Shown: positions 20,159 to 28,737, counted from the first letter of the stretch. The stretch: 53,601 bases of DNA from Fluviibacter sp964387485 (GCA_964387485.1 CAYLWV010000002.1:1-53601), one strand, 5' to 3'. Numbers and translations: made by a program. The notes: generated by a model from the letters alone, not told the origin.

Positions 20159-20811
20159 TTGGGCATCAGATAGCCAACACCGCGCACGGTTTTAATGACC
20201 TCGGTCGCCGTTTTTTTACGCAGATGGTGAACATGGACTTCGAGCGCATTGGATTCCACTTCTTCACCCCAGGGGTAAATTTTCGACTCTAACTGCGCCC
20301 GAGTCAGGACTTTACCGGCATTGAGCATCAATTCATGCAGAAGATCAAATTCGCGTGGAGAAAGTTCGACAATCTTGCTGTCGTAGCGTACTTCACGCGA
20401 GGCAGGATCGAGCGACACTAGGCCAATCTGAATAATCGGTGCGGCAGCACCTGCGGCGCGGCGAATCAGTGCACGCAAGCGTGCTGCCAGCTCACCCAGA
20501 TCGCAAGGTTTGATCATATAGTCGTCTGCGCCGGAATCCAGACCGGCAATTACGTCCTGGGCTGTGTCGCGTGCGGTTAAGACCAGTATGGGCAGCTTCT
20601 GTTCATTGGCGCGGACACGACGCAAAACTTCAATACCGTCGAGTCGGGGCAATCCGAGATCCAGCACCACCGCATTAAAGGATTCATGGGCCAGGGTCTG
20701 CCAGGCGGCTTCCCCATCTTTTACCCATTCTGGATGAAATCCTGCCTGTCGCAGGCCGGTCTGCAGCCCTTCACCCAGCATCGGGTCGTCTTCAACAATC
20801 AGAATGCGCAT
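20155..20811 (-). CDS. OmpR/PhoB-family response regulator (QseB-like)
   Basis: A 218-residue DNA-binding response regulator. The receiver has Asp8/Asp9, the phospho-acceptor Asp51 (VVLDLGLPRLDG), Thr79 and Lys101. The C-terminal winged helix includes LSPREFDLLHELMLNAGKV and the RKK(T)ATEVIKTVRGVGYL recognition end. AGGAG lies 6 bases upstream of the ATG. It is 37 bases downstream of the cytochrome b gene and is probably part of the same transcript. Confidence 0.92.
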   Translation of the reverse strand: MRILIVEDDPMLGEGLQTGLRQAGFHPEWVKDGEAAWQTLAHESFNAVVLDLGLPRLDGIEVLRRVRANEQKLPILVLTARDTAQDVIAGLDSGADDYMIKPCDLGELAARLRALIRRAAGAAAPIIQIGLVSLDPASREVRYDSKIVELSPREFDLLHELMLNAGKVLTRAQLESKIYPWGEEVESNALEVHVHHLRKKTATEVIKTVRGVGYLMPK

Positions 20812-20848
20812 GTGCTGCTCCTGTTATTCGGAGGGGTGGTTCATCTGG

Positions 20849-21520
20849 TTATGGCAACAGACCGGGCAGGCGTCCGGAGAGCAAGGTCCACAGAAAAGTG
20901 GCGAGCGCCAGAATCAGCAGCATACCAATGATCCACTGCGGGTAGCGGATTGCATCGGCAGGCTGACCCTGCTTGCGGCCATTGATCATGGCACGCATCA
21001 GGTTCTCACGGTGCAGCAGGCTAGATGCCAATACACCGAGCACATGAATACTAATGATCAGAAGCAGGCCATTGACGATACCTTCATGGACTTCTCCAAT
21101 CCAGTCTCCGTAGTCATTAAAGCTGGCCCAGCCGGTGAATACCGTGAGGCCCCCAAGGCTGATGATGGCGATGATTGCCCAGGCCCCGGCGGGATTGTGA
21201 CCAATATAGTGGGTCGGATGGCGTGTCAGGAGTGTGCTCAGATAGTGCATGACCGCTTTGGGGCCACGGACAAAGTCTGTGAATCGTGCGTAGCGGGTGC
21301 CGATGATGCCCCAGCAGAGTCGGAACAGCAGCAGAAAACCGAAGGTATAGCCAGCCGTCACATGCCAGAGCTGCCAGCGCTCGGACTCGCTGGTCAGATA
21401 AGCCACCACAAAACACAAAACCAACAGCCAGTGAAACAACCGGGTGGGGATATCCCAGACCAGAATGTATGATGGGTGGTTCTGATCCGTCGTCCCTGAT
21501 TCCTGAACGTTACTGAGCAC
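20849..21520 (-). CDS. Cytochrome b561-type membrane protein
   Basis: A 223-residue diheme b-type cytochrome of the b561/Ni-Fe-hydrogenase cytochrome b superfamily. Four transmembrane helices carry candidate heme ligands His30 (RLFHWLL), His53 (LWHVTAGY), His145 (VHEG) and His159 (ISIHVLGV); a fifth hydrophobic helix is at the C-terminus. In this context it most likely passes electrons from quinol to the periplasmic diheme cytochrome. It starts with GTG and overlaps the DHC stop by 11 bases, so it is translationally coupled. Confidence 0.85.
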   Translation of the reverse strand: MLSNVQESGTTDQNHPSYILVWDIPTRLFHWLLVLCFVVAYLTSESERWQLWHVTAGYTFGFLLLFRLCWGIIGTRYARFTDFVRGPKAVMHYLSTLLTRHPTHYIGHNPAGAWAIIAIISLGGLTVFTGWASFNDYGDWIGEVHEGIVNGLLLIISIHVLGVLASSLLHRENLMRAMINGRKQGQPADAIRYPQWIIGMLLILALATFLWTLLSGRLPGLLP

Positions 21521-21980
21521 GACGCCACCCGGCCGGTGTTTTCAGTGTGCTCTCACTGTAGTTGCCAACCGCAGCTTGGGTGTGGCATTGCGTACAGTCA
21601 CTGAATTTCTTACCTTTCGGGGGCACGCTGCCATGTTCTTTCAAAAACCAGCGAGTCAGCGTCAGGCGACCTGTCGTATCGGTGGGGGCTAACTTGTCTT
21701 TCCAGGCAGCATTGTTAACAAGATAGGACAAGATCGTCCGGCTAGCCGGTGCATCAACACTGGCATCGGTACCGTAATGTTGCTTGAGCCCGTTAATCTG
21801 AGTTTCCCAGCCGGCCTGCGTCAGACGCTGCGCTGGATAGGGTACGTGACAGCTACCGCATTCTTCGCTGTAGTAAGCCGGATAAGGACCATAGTCATGA
21901 TCTCCTGCGAACGCACTCGTCGCTGCGCCGGACAATAGCCCTGCCGCAAAAATCATGCTGAATATGCTTTTCAAATTCAT
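21510..21980 (-). CDS. Diheme cytochrome c (DHC family)
   Basis: A 156-residue periplasmic protein with a signal peptide (ending near SAFAGDH) and two heme c motifs, CGSCH at 41-45 and CTQCH at 129-133. SEECGSCHVPYPAQRL and TRWFLKEHG match the DHC family described with SHP in Rhodobacter. Its expected role is to carry electrons between the membrane cytochrome b and SHP. It lies 11 bases downstream of the SHP gene and has AAGG before its ATG. Confidence 0.87.
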   Translation of the reverse strand: MNLKSIFSMIFAAGLLSGAATSAFAGDHDYGPYPAYYSEECGSCHVPYPAQRLTQAGWETQINGLKQHYGTDASVDAPASRTILSYLVNNAAWKDKLAPTDTTGRLTLTRWFLKEHGSVPPKGKKFSDCTQCHTQAAVGNYSESTLKTPAGWRRAQ

Positions 21981-21991
21981 GAGTGAGCCTT

Positions 21992-22423
21992 TCAGGGTTT
22001 GGCGCTTAATAGATAGATCAGCAGATTACCTTTTTCTTCCGCCGTACATTCACGCTTAAGCACGTCATTGCAATTACGCTTAAACCATTTGTTGACCTTA
22101 GCGACATCAGTAAAACGTTCCGGATTGGCGTTCGGCGACAAGGGCTGGATAAGCTTACTCGTGACGGCATGCTTACCGACGGCCGTCGGGTTATCCGTAT
22201 GGCAACTGGAGCAGCTCCAGTCGCCACCGTGTGTCTGTTTGTAGAAACTTTCACCGGCTTTGACGGAGAAACCTTTGAAGGCCGGATTTTGCGCTTTGGC
22301 TTCCTGGGCATAGCCCTCCAGAAAGCTTTGCGGGGTCGCTGCATGGCTTGTAGCGCTCAAAACCGTTAACAATACTGCCCCGCTCAGGACGATGCCACGC
22401 TTCATAAAATTTGGTACCTGCAT
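21992..22423 (-). CDS. SHP-type monoheme cytochrome c (DUF1924)
   Basis: A 143-residue periplasmic cytochrome of the DUF1924/SHP family. After a signal peptide (cut near SHAAT) the heme motif CSSCH is at 71-75, which corresponds to 43-47 of the mature protein, as in Rhodobacter sphaeroides SHP. Asn117-Cys118 (RNCND) fits the unusual asparagine heme ligand and adjacent disulfide cysteine of SHP; Cys126 could be the partner. SHP binds oxygen and other small ligands when reduced. The frame extends to 22468, but the ATG at 22423 has GGAG 8 bases upstream. It is the first gene of a five-gene run with DHC, cytochrome b and a two-component system. Confidence 0.87.
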   Translation of the reverse strand: MQVPNFMKRGIVLSGAVLLTVLSATSHAATPQSFLEGYAQEAKAQNPAFKGFSVKAGESFYKQTHGGDWSCSSCHTDNPTAVGKHAVTSKLIQPLSPNANPERFTDVAKVNKWFKRNCNDVLKRECTAEEKGNLLIYLLSAKP

Positions 22424-22433
22424 GCTGGTCACT

Positions 22434-22473
22434 CCATAATGATCGAATGCATTCTGCCTGATGCACATTATGG
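22434..22473. promoter_or_regulatory. Inverted repeats between SHP and lipocalin genes
   Basis: Arms CCATAATG (22434-22441) and CATTATGG (22466-22473) are perfect inverted repeats, and GAATGCATTC (22445-22454) between them is itself palindromic. ATGCA is repeated directly 14 bases apart. The element sits in the 94-base divergent spacer and could bind the cluster's own response regulator. Confidence 0.35.
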
Positions 22474-22517
22474 ATTACTTAATTGTCCGCATCATCAACA
22501 GGGATATAAACCTAGCC

Positions 22518-22972
22518 ATGAAAAATACGCACAGCTACCTGTCCGCTCTTCTCAGTGTCTTCTTCTGGTTGGTGCCATCCGTACAGGCGCAAGCGTCGTC
22601 GTCGGCTTTGCCTACTGTAAGCGACGTGGTTCTTGATCGTTATGTCGGCCGCTGGTTCGAAATCGCCCGTTTGCCGATGTGGTTCGAACGTCAGTGCATT
22701 GGGGATGTCAGTGCGACCTACACGGTACGGACCGACCAACGGATGGATGTCCTGAATCGTTGCCGCACCGAGACAGGCTTCATCTCTGCGCAGGGCATTG
22801 CCGAAATACCGAACCCCGCGTATCCCGGCCAGCTCCGGGTACGTTTTGCACCGGATTGGCTGAGCTGGTTGCCCGTAGTCTGGGGCGATTACTGGATCAT
22901 CGACCTCGATCCCCAATACCGTTGGGTACTGGTGGGTGCACCGAGTCGTGATTACCTGTGGATTTTGTCCCG
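22518..22972 (+). CDS. Lipocalin (Blc-like), 3' end lost in gap
   Basis: An exported lipocalin, about 151 codons present. A signal peptide (MKNTHSYLSALLS... ending VQAQA) leads into the lipocalin GxW motif VGRWFEIARLP, then CIGDVSATYTV and DYWIIDLDPQYRWVLVG, all typical of bacterial Blc, which binds fatty acids or lysophospholipids at the envelope. There is no lipobox cysteine, so it is probably soluble. The frame is open from 22461, but the ATG at 22518 begins the signal peptide. The last 20-30 residues fall in the N-run. Confidence 0.85.
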
Positions 22973-23072
22973 NNNNNNNNNNNNNNNNNNNNNNNNNNNN
23001 NNNNNNNNNNNNNNNNNNNNNNNNNNNNNNNNNNNNNNNNNNNNNNNNNNNNNNNNNNNNNNNNNNNNNNNN
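22973..23072. other. Assembly gap (100 N) between lipocalin and photolyase ends
   Basis: Exactly 100 N, a placeholder length. It removes the 3' ends of two convergent genes. Confidence 0.95.
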
Positions 23073-24520
23073 AGTAGCGGCTCGTGTCGCATCAGGAAAT
23101 CCCAGTACAGCGTGGTGAACGGACAGGCCTGCGGACCGGTACGAATCTCCGGGCGGTAAATACACCCTTTGCAGTAATTGCTCATACGTTTTATGTACGC
23201 GCCCGACGCAATATAGGGCTTGCTGGTCATGCGCCCCCCCAGAGCGAACAGCGCCATGCCCAGCGTATTGGGCTCTTCCACCCAGGCAACGGCATCCACA
23301 TAGACCGCCAGATACCAGTCACCCACTGCGCGGGGCGCTAGGCCAGCGAGTAAGGCAAAGTTACCGGTGACCATCAGGCGCTGAATATGATGCGCGTAAC
23401 CGTGTGCCAGGGTTTGTCCGATTGCTGCCTTTAAACAGGCAGCATGCGTATGACCAGACCAGAACCACTTTGGTAAGGGGCGCTGCGCATCAAGCGCATT
23501 AAAGGTCGGCCACTGTGCCGGGTAACGCCAATAAATGCCACGCACAAATTCGCGCCAACCCAGAATCTGCCGGATAAAGCCTTCGACCGCGGCCAGCGGT
23601 GCGTGGCCGTTATGATAAGCGGCGTCGACACGTTCAATCACCATCCGCGGATCCAGCAACTTCAGATTCATCGCGGCAGAAATCAGCGAGTGCCAGAGAA
23701 ACGGCTCGTTCTGCCACATGGCATCCTGCCATTGCCCGAACAGGGGCAGCCGGTGCACGATGAAGTCGTCCAGGGCATGCAAGGCATCTTCCGGTGTAAC
23801 GGGCCAGTTGAAATGATTGAGCGATCCGGGATGGTCAGGAAAAAAAGCGGTGACATCCGCACAGGCCTGTTGTGTCAGTTCATCGGGTGGAAAACGGCCG
23901 GGCCTTGGAACAGACGGTGGTCCGGCGGCGCCAAAACCGGCGCGGTTTTCGGCATCGAAGTTCCATTGGCCTCCTACGGGTTGACCGTCCTGCATCAGAT
24001 AACCTGTGCGCTGACGCATCCAGCGATAAAAGAACTCCATGCGCAGGCTGTCTCGTCCTGCCTTGTCGCTGCGTGCGGCCCAGGCCTCGAAATCCGGGAG
24101 GGTGCAAAGAAAGTGCGTGTCGGGCCAGATTTCCAGCCGCCGCTTCAGTTGTCGCGCACAATCCTGCAATCCGTCCGTTACGCGGACATCGCCAGGCTCC
24201 AGAATGCAGAGGCTGTCGATGTCGGGATGCTCAGCGACGAAGCGGGCGAGAACTTCTGACAATGATCGGGCGGTGTGTTCACCGATCCGCTGGTAGGCCA
24301 ACCGTCGGCCTGCGGCCTGCTGGCGCTGCGCAAAATGACGCATCGCCGAAAAAAAGAGCGCGGTACGGGCTTTATGGCTCCAGACGTGGGTGGCTTCGTC
24401 AGGCACCTCGGCCATTAAGACCCAATCGTCAGCCGTTGCCTGCGACAGAAGGGGGTGTGGGTCCGGATGCAGCTGGTCACCAAGAACCAGAAACAGACGT
24501 GTTTTGGCGGCCTGTGTCAT
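23073..24520 (-). CDS. Iron-sulfur (6-4) photolyase / cryptochrome B family, C-terminus lost in gap
   Basis: A light-driven flavoprotein of the FeS-BCP family (PhrB/CryB), which repairs UV (6-4) photoproducts or senses light. 482 residues are present. Four cysteines, Cys362, Cys450, Cys453 and Cys466, have spacings of 88, 3 and 13, identical to the [4Fe-4S] ligands of Agrobacterium PhrB (350, 438, 441, 454). His378 matches PhrB His366. The N-terminus RLFLVLGDQLHP is the family antenna-domain start. An upstream TTG at 24535 is in frame, but the ATG at 24520 is used. The last 20-30 residues are in the N-run. Confidence 0.9.
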
Positions 24521-24539
24521 CTCAGCACAGACCAAATGC

Positions 24540-25100
24540 TTATAGCCCTGAGAATGCTGTCAGCGTGGCATAGTCGCCATCATGAAACACCAGGGGCTTG
24601 GGGGTAGGATCGGCCGCAAAGCGTCGCACCTTCGCCAGGTAGAGCCGGTGGTCACCGCCATCCAGCTGCTGGAAGTTATCGACTTCAAACCAGGCGCAAC
24701 AACCGGCCAGCAAGGGCACCCCTGCCAAGCCGGGTGCCCAGGCCACCTGATCAAAAGGCCGGTCCAGCGATGCAGCGAACAAATTGGACACTTCCGCTTG
24801 TGATTGCGCCAGCACGTTGATGGCGTAAGCGCTTGTCGTGTCGAAAATTTCCAGATGTCGGGAGCTCAGTTGCAGACTCCAGACCACCAGTGCCGGGTCT
24901 AGCGACACCGTGTTGAATGAGCTGATCGTCAATCCGACCGCCAGACCATCAGCATCCAATGCCGTGACGACGGCAACCCCAGTGGGGAATCGGCCAAGCG
25001 CCGTGCGCAGATCGCGCTGCGCATCACCTGTCGAGGACATCGGCTCGAAAGGAAACGGTTCGGGGTTGTCAGTCTCAGGGGACCGCGTGATTCGGGTCAT
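24540..25100 (-). CDS. Flavin reductase-like (FMN-binding split barrel) protein
   Basis: A 186-residue flavin reductase-domain protein that would bind FMN/FAD and reduce it with NAD(P)H, often as partner of a monooxygenase. Marks are the RTALGRFPTGVAVVTA start, GLTISSFNTVSLDPALVVWSL and the GDHRLYLAKV segment that replaces the usual GDH-x-hydrophobic motif. It lies 19 bases upstream of the photolyase start, so the two are probably cotranscribed. An internal ATG at 25040 is an alternative start. No monooxygenase is adjacent. Confidence 0.82.
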   Translation of the reverse strand: MTRITRSPETDNPEPFPFEPMSSTGDAQRDLRTALGRFPTGVAVVTALDADGLAVGLTISSFNTVSLDPALVVWSLQLSSRHLEIFDTTSAYAINVLAQSQAEVSNLFAASLDRPFDQVAWAPGLAGVPLLAGCCAWFEVDNFQQLDGGDHRLYLAKVRRFAADPTPKPLVFHDGDYATLTAFSGL

Positions 25101-25135
25101 GCCGATTTGGGTGCAATACGTTAGGATGGGCGCAG

Positions 25136-25141
25136 ATTATA
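25136..25141 (-). promoter_or_regulatory. Possible -10 box for the flavin reductase-photolyase transcript
   Basis: A perfect TATAAT on the minus strand 36 bases upstream of the flavin reductase ATG, in the 72-base spacer shared with divergent mutY. No convincing -35 is visible. Confidence 0.35.
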
Positions 25142-25172
25142 CCGTTCCCCCTGTTCTCTACGGCATCGCCTC

Positions 25173-26210
25173 ATGACCACTGCCACCGGCCTCAAAAAAT
25201 TTGCACCCACCCTTATTCGTTGGCAAAAGCAACATGGTCGGCACGACCTGCCCTGGCAAAACACGACGGATCCGTACCGGATATGGCTGTCGGAAATTAT
25301 GTTGCAGCAAACGCAGGTGCAAACCGTCATTCCCTATTACACCCGATTTTTGCAACGTTTTCCGACGGTAGCGGATCTGGCGGCAGCGCCGCTCGAGACG
25401 GTGCTCGAACTCTGGGCAGGCCTCGGATATTACGCCCGCGCCCGCAATCTACATGCCTGTGCCCGTACGGTCGTTGCCGAGCATCAGGGGCGGTTTCCCG
25501 AGACCGCAACTGCGCTAGCGTCACTGCCTGGCATCGGGCGTTCTACAGCGGCTGCCATCAGCGCTTTTGCCTTCGGGCAGCGGGCGGCGATTCTGGATGG
25601 AAACGTCAAGCGGGTATTCTGCCGGGTGTTCGGCATTGAGGGGGTGCCAACGACCACCTCTGTGGATCGGCAGTTGTGGGAACTGGCCGATACATTGTTG
25701 CCGAAAAAAGAAGTGGCCGCCTATACACAGGGCTTGATGGATCTCGGTGCCACTTGTTGTACTCGCGCTAAGGCGCAATGCTCGATTTGCCCGATGCGCA
25801 CCTTCTGTATCGCATTGCAAACGGATCGGGTGCAAGCACTCCCCCATCGTAAAACGCGGCCAACACTGCCGGTACGTACCTCACAAGTCTGGCTCATTCG
25901 TGACGATACACACGTCTGGCTGGAGCGCCGTCAGGCTTGTGGCATCTGGGGGGGATTGCTCAGCCTGCCGGACGCTGAGAGCGTGGCATTGCCGCGTAAC
26001 GCCGAACAACGGGGTACGGTCCAGGTTCGTCACAAATTCACGCATTTTGAACTACAGGCCGAGGTGACGCGTTATCAAATCGCGTCTACGGCATCACCCA
26101 CCGCTCAAAACCGGCATCGCGAACTTGAGCCCTATCCGCTAGCTGAAGCAGAAACACTGGCTCTGCCTACGCCCTGGAGAAAACTACTGGCAGCAGAACC
26201 GACGAGCTGA
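25173..26210 (+). CDS. mutY: Adenine DNA glycosylase
   Basis: Removes adenine mispaired with 8-oxoguanine, preventing G-to-T changes. It is 345 residues. The catalytic Glu41 is in WLSEIMLQQTQV, the helix-hairpin-helix is LASLPGIGRSTAAAIS with Asp142 in AILDGNVKRV, and the [4Fe-4S] cysteines are 196, 203, 206 and 212 in the required C-x6-C-x2-C-x5-C spacing. The C-terminal NUDIX-like 8-oxoG-reading domain (from about 225: WLIRDDTHVWLERR, GIWGGLLSLP) is intact. Confidence 0.95.
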   Translation: MTTATGLKKFAPTLIRWQKQHGRHDLPWQNTTDPYRIWLSEIMLQQTQVQTVIPYYTRFLQRFPTVADLAAAPLETVLELWAGLGYYARARNLHACARTVVAEHQGRFPETATALASLPGIGRSTAAAISAFAFGQRAAILDGNVKRVFCRVFGIEGVPTTTSVDRQLWELADTLLPKKEVAAYTQGLMDLGATCCTRAKAQCSICPMRTFCIALQTDRVQALPHRKTRPTLPVRTSQVWLIRDDTHVWLERRQACGIWGGLLSLPDAESVALPRNAEQRGTVQVRHKFTHFELQAEVTRYQIASTASPTAQNRHRELEPYPLAEAETLALPTPWRKLLAAEPTS

Positions 26211-26220
26211 TCGTTGGTGT

Positions 26221-26877
26221 TTAAACCTCACCGCCCCAGCGCTTCGCGAGGCTATGTGGTACCCGTAGCTGGTCCAGAATACGGGCCACCACAAAGTCCA
26301 CCATGTCAGCCACGCTTTGCGGATGTTCGTAAAAACCCGGCGACGGCGGCACGATCACGGCACCGGCTTTCGCCAGGCGCAGCATGTTTTCGAGATGAAT
26401 CACCGAAAATGGTGTTTCGCGTGGCACCATGATCAGGGTGCGCCGCTCCTTCAGCACGACATCAGCAGCCCGCTCAATGAGGTTGTCGGCCAGGCCGGCG
26501 GCAATACTGGCCAGGGTACCCATCGAACAAGGGCAGACCACCATCGCATCGGGCGGATTGGATCCAGAGGCTACGGGCGAGAACCAGGCATCCCGGCCGT
26601 AAACGCGCAGTTTGCCCGGCCGGCCGGGAAACTGTGCCAGCAGCAAGGCATTGGCCTCGTCCGGTGCCGACGGTAAACGCAACGACAATTCCTGCTGCGC
26701 AACAACCTGGGCCGCTTGCGAATAGATCAGCTCCACGGTGACACCCGCGCTCAACAGGCAGTCCAGCAGGCGGAGGCCATAGGGTAAGCCAGAAGCCCCC
26801 GTCCAGGCCAAGCAAACGCGGCGAGGTCGGTGAGGTGTAGGGGGCATCGTTTCAGGAAGACTCATCGAATCAGTCAT
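26221..26877 (-). CDS. ubiX: UbiX-family flavin prenyltransferase
   Basis: Makes prenylated FMN, the cofactor of UbiD-type decarboxylases, here most likely for ubiquinone synthesis. Motifs: WTGASGLPYGLRLLD, CPCSMGTLASIAAGLADNLI, RAADVVLKERRTLIMVPRETP and HLENMLRLAKAGAVIVPP-SPGFY. It is 218 residues with a short variable N-terminal extension; internal ATG codons (26865, 26847) could be the true start. It converges with mutY over 10 bases. Confidence 0.92.
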   Translation of the reverse strand: MTDSMSLPETMPPTPHRPRRVCLAWTGASGLPYGLRLLDCLLSAGVTVELIYSQAAQVVAQQELSLRLPSAPDEANALLLAQFPGRPGKLRVYGRDAWFSPVASGSNPPDAMVVCPCSMGTLASIAAGLADNLIERAADVVLKERRTLIMVPRETPFSVIHLENMLRLAKAGAVIVPPSPGFYEHPQSVADMVDFVVARILDQLRVPHSLAKRWGGEV

Positions 26878-26892
26878 GTTGCGCTTTGGCGT

Positions 26893-27432
26893 TCATTGGC
26901 GATCCGGGTATGGATCATTATTCGCTGCAGGCTGCATCAGCCAGGCAACGATCAGTCCGTTCAGCGTACCAAAAAACAGGGCGGCGCCCAAGAACACCGG
27001 TGCCAGAACCCAGACACCGGGGCTGGGTATTAGCCAGAGACGGACAATGCCAAGCTGGGCCAGCATGTGTGCGAGCGCAGCCAGAATCGATAATGTCACT
27101 GGCCCAAACCCGCTTCTCTCGCTGTGCACCAAGGGGCGTAAGGCCCACAGCACAGCGAGTGAAGCGACGGCTCCGCCAAGCGACAGCATAAAGCCCGGCG
27201 CCAGAAACTGGCCGACTAGCAGACTCACCGCCAGCACACGGAGTATGGTCACCCAGGCAGCGGTTGCCCAGTCATAACGCAATAACACCAGTAGGGTGAT
27301 GATGTTGGCCAGGCCGGGTTTTACACCGGGTAGTGGGCTGGGAACTGCCGATTCCACCAGGGCAATGGCAATCGCCGCTGCCGTCAGACGGGCGATGCGG
27401 TGATCATCGGATGTGAGCGTTAAGGTGCGCAT
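26893..27432 (-). CDS. Gx transporter family membrane protein
   Basis: A 179-residue integral membrane protein of the Gx transporter / heptaprenyl diphosphate synthase component I family. It has about five hydrophobic segments and the family motif SAVPSPLPGVKPGLANIITL. Members are predicted substrate-binding membrane components related to ECF-type S components, and the transported compound is unknown. The start codon overlaps the NusG-II stop by one base (TGATG), and this pair of genes is a recurrent one. Confidence 0.8.
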   Translation of the reverse strand: MRTLTLTSDDHRIARLTAAAIAIALVESAVPSPLPGVKPGLANIITLLVLLRYDWATAAWVTILRVLAVSLLVGQFLAPGFMLSLGGAVASLAVLWALRPLVHSERSGFGPVTLSILAALAHMLAQLGIVRLWLIPSPGVWVLAPVFLGAALFFGTLNGLIVAWLMQPAANNDPYPDRQ

Positions 27433-27854
27433 CAGTAAGCCATCGACTCATAGGTCGGCTGACCGCCGGTTAACGTCAGGCTAATGTGGTTGGGTGCGCA
27501 CAGCGCCATTTCGCCGGGCCGGGTTAGCCATCCTTGTTTCACACAGTATTGACGGGGTCCGGGGTCGCTCATGACACGAGCCCGACCTGATTCAATACGA
27601 ATCACGGTCGGCCCAAGGGCGCCATCAACCGATACCGTGCGAGGTTCATTTAATGCATAGGCGGCAATCAGCTGCCCATCCCGGCGCACCTGCGCCTGCG
27701 CTGCGGGTCCTGATTGCCATAACGACACCGAGAGGGTGATCCAGCCGGCAATACCGACCAGCAACACCAGCACATCACCGGGCCGCAGCAGATTTCTCAG
27801 TAGCAGCGGGTGTGGGTGTCTGCGGAGACAGTTCACGATGGCGTACCAGAACAT
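27432..27854 (-). CDS. NusG domain II-containing membrane-anchored protein
   Basis: A 140-residue protein with one N-terminal transmembrane helix (LRPGDVLVLLVGIAGWITL) and an extracytoplasmic NusG-domain-II fold (VRRDGQLIAAYALNEPRTVSV, and IRIESGRARVMSDPGPRQYCVKQGW). Despite the name it is not a transcription factor; it accompanies Gx transporter genes. The ATG at 27854 makes it overlap rapZ by 80 bases; GTG at 27836 is an alternative. A GTG at 27773, next to the rapZ stop, would remove the RPGD segment. Start uncertain. Confidence 0.72.
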   Translation of the reverse strand: MFWYAIVNCLRRHPHPLLLRNLLRPGDVLVLLVGIAGWITLSVSLWQSGPAAQAQVRRDGQLIAAYALNEPRTVSVDGALGPTVIRIESGRARVMSDPGPRQYCVKQGWLTRPGEMALCAPNHISLTLTGGQPTYESMAY

Positions 27855-28659
27855 CGGGCCGGTCGGCGAATTGCGTTGCCAGCCATTCGGTCATCCAGAC
27901 TGAGCGGTGCTGGCCACCGGTACAACCGATGGCAACCGTGAGGTAGGAGCGATTATCGTGGCCGTACTTGGGCAACCAGTCCTTGACAAAGCGGGCGATA
28001 TCTTCGCGTAACTTCAGTGCATCCGGTTGCGATTCGAGAAATGCAGCCACGGGCATATCACGACCGGTTAATGGCCGTAGCGTGGGATCGTAATGCGGAT
28101 TCGGCAAACAGCGGACATCAAACATCAGGTCAGCGTCGCGTGGTACCCCATGTTTGAAGCCAAAGGATTCAAACACCAGAGTCAGGCCATCCTGGCTGTC
28201 GACTTTGAGAAAGTCCCGGATCCAGGCACGCAGAATCGCTGGTTTTAAATGGCTCGTATCCAGCCGGTGCCCCATTTCTGCAACAGGCTCCAGCAACGCA
28301 CGTTCATGGCGCAGCGCTTCGGCCAGGGTCATGGTCTCGCTGGTTAGCGGGTGGGCCCGTCGTGTTTCGGAAAAGCGCTGTAACAGCGTTTCATCATCGG
28401 CATCCAGGAAGAGCACGCTGACATGGGCGTCACGGCGCAGCGCTTCCAGCGCTTTGGGTAGCGCTTCCAGCGACGGGCCGCTGCGCACATCGACAGCAAC
28501 ACCGACACGCGTATAACCATCGCGTTGCAAATGCCCCACCAGTACCGGCAACATATCCGCCGGCAGATTGTCGACGCAGTAATACCCGGCGTCTTCCAAG
28601 ACAGCCAGTGCGATGGATTTTCCGGAGCCCGAGAGGCCGCTGATGACGACAAGTTCCAT
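27775..28659 (-). CDS. rapZ: RNase adapter protein RapZ
   Basis: A nucleotide-binding adapter. In enterobacteria RapZ binds the sRNA GlmZ and hands it to RNase E, controlling glmS and amino-sugar synthesis. It is 294 residues with Walker A GLSGSGKS (8-15), DNLPADMLPVL and the C-terminal IGCTGGQHRSVWMTEWL. The frame is open to 29019, but the ATG at 28659 gives the canonical MELVVISGLSGSGKS start; the extra part is antisense to the M20 gene. No ptsN or hprK is beside it here. Confidence 0.93.
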   Translation of the reverse strand: MELVVISGLSGSGKSIALAVLEDAGYYCVDNLPADMLPVLVGHLQRDGYTRVGVAVDVRSGPSLEALPKALEALRRDAHVSVLFLDADDETLLQRFSETRRAHPLTSETMTLAEALRHERALLEPVAEMGHRLDTSHLKPAILRAWIRDFLKVDSQDGLTLVFESFGFKHGVPRDADLMFDVRCLPNPHYDPTLRPLTGRDMPVAAFLESQPDALKLREDIARFVKDWLPKYGHDNRSYLTVAIGCTGGQHRSVWMTEWLATQFADRPDVLVRHRELSPQTPTPAATEKSAAAR

Positions 28660-28737
28660 GATGGTTTCAGTATAGCTGGGGAATGCGCCATAATGGTGAC
28701 AGACGATTAAACACAGAGGCCATGCCTCAGGTGCGCT

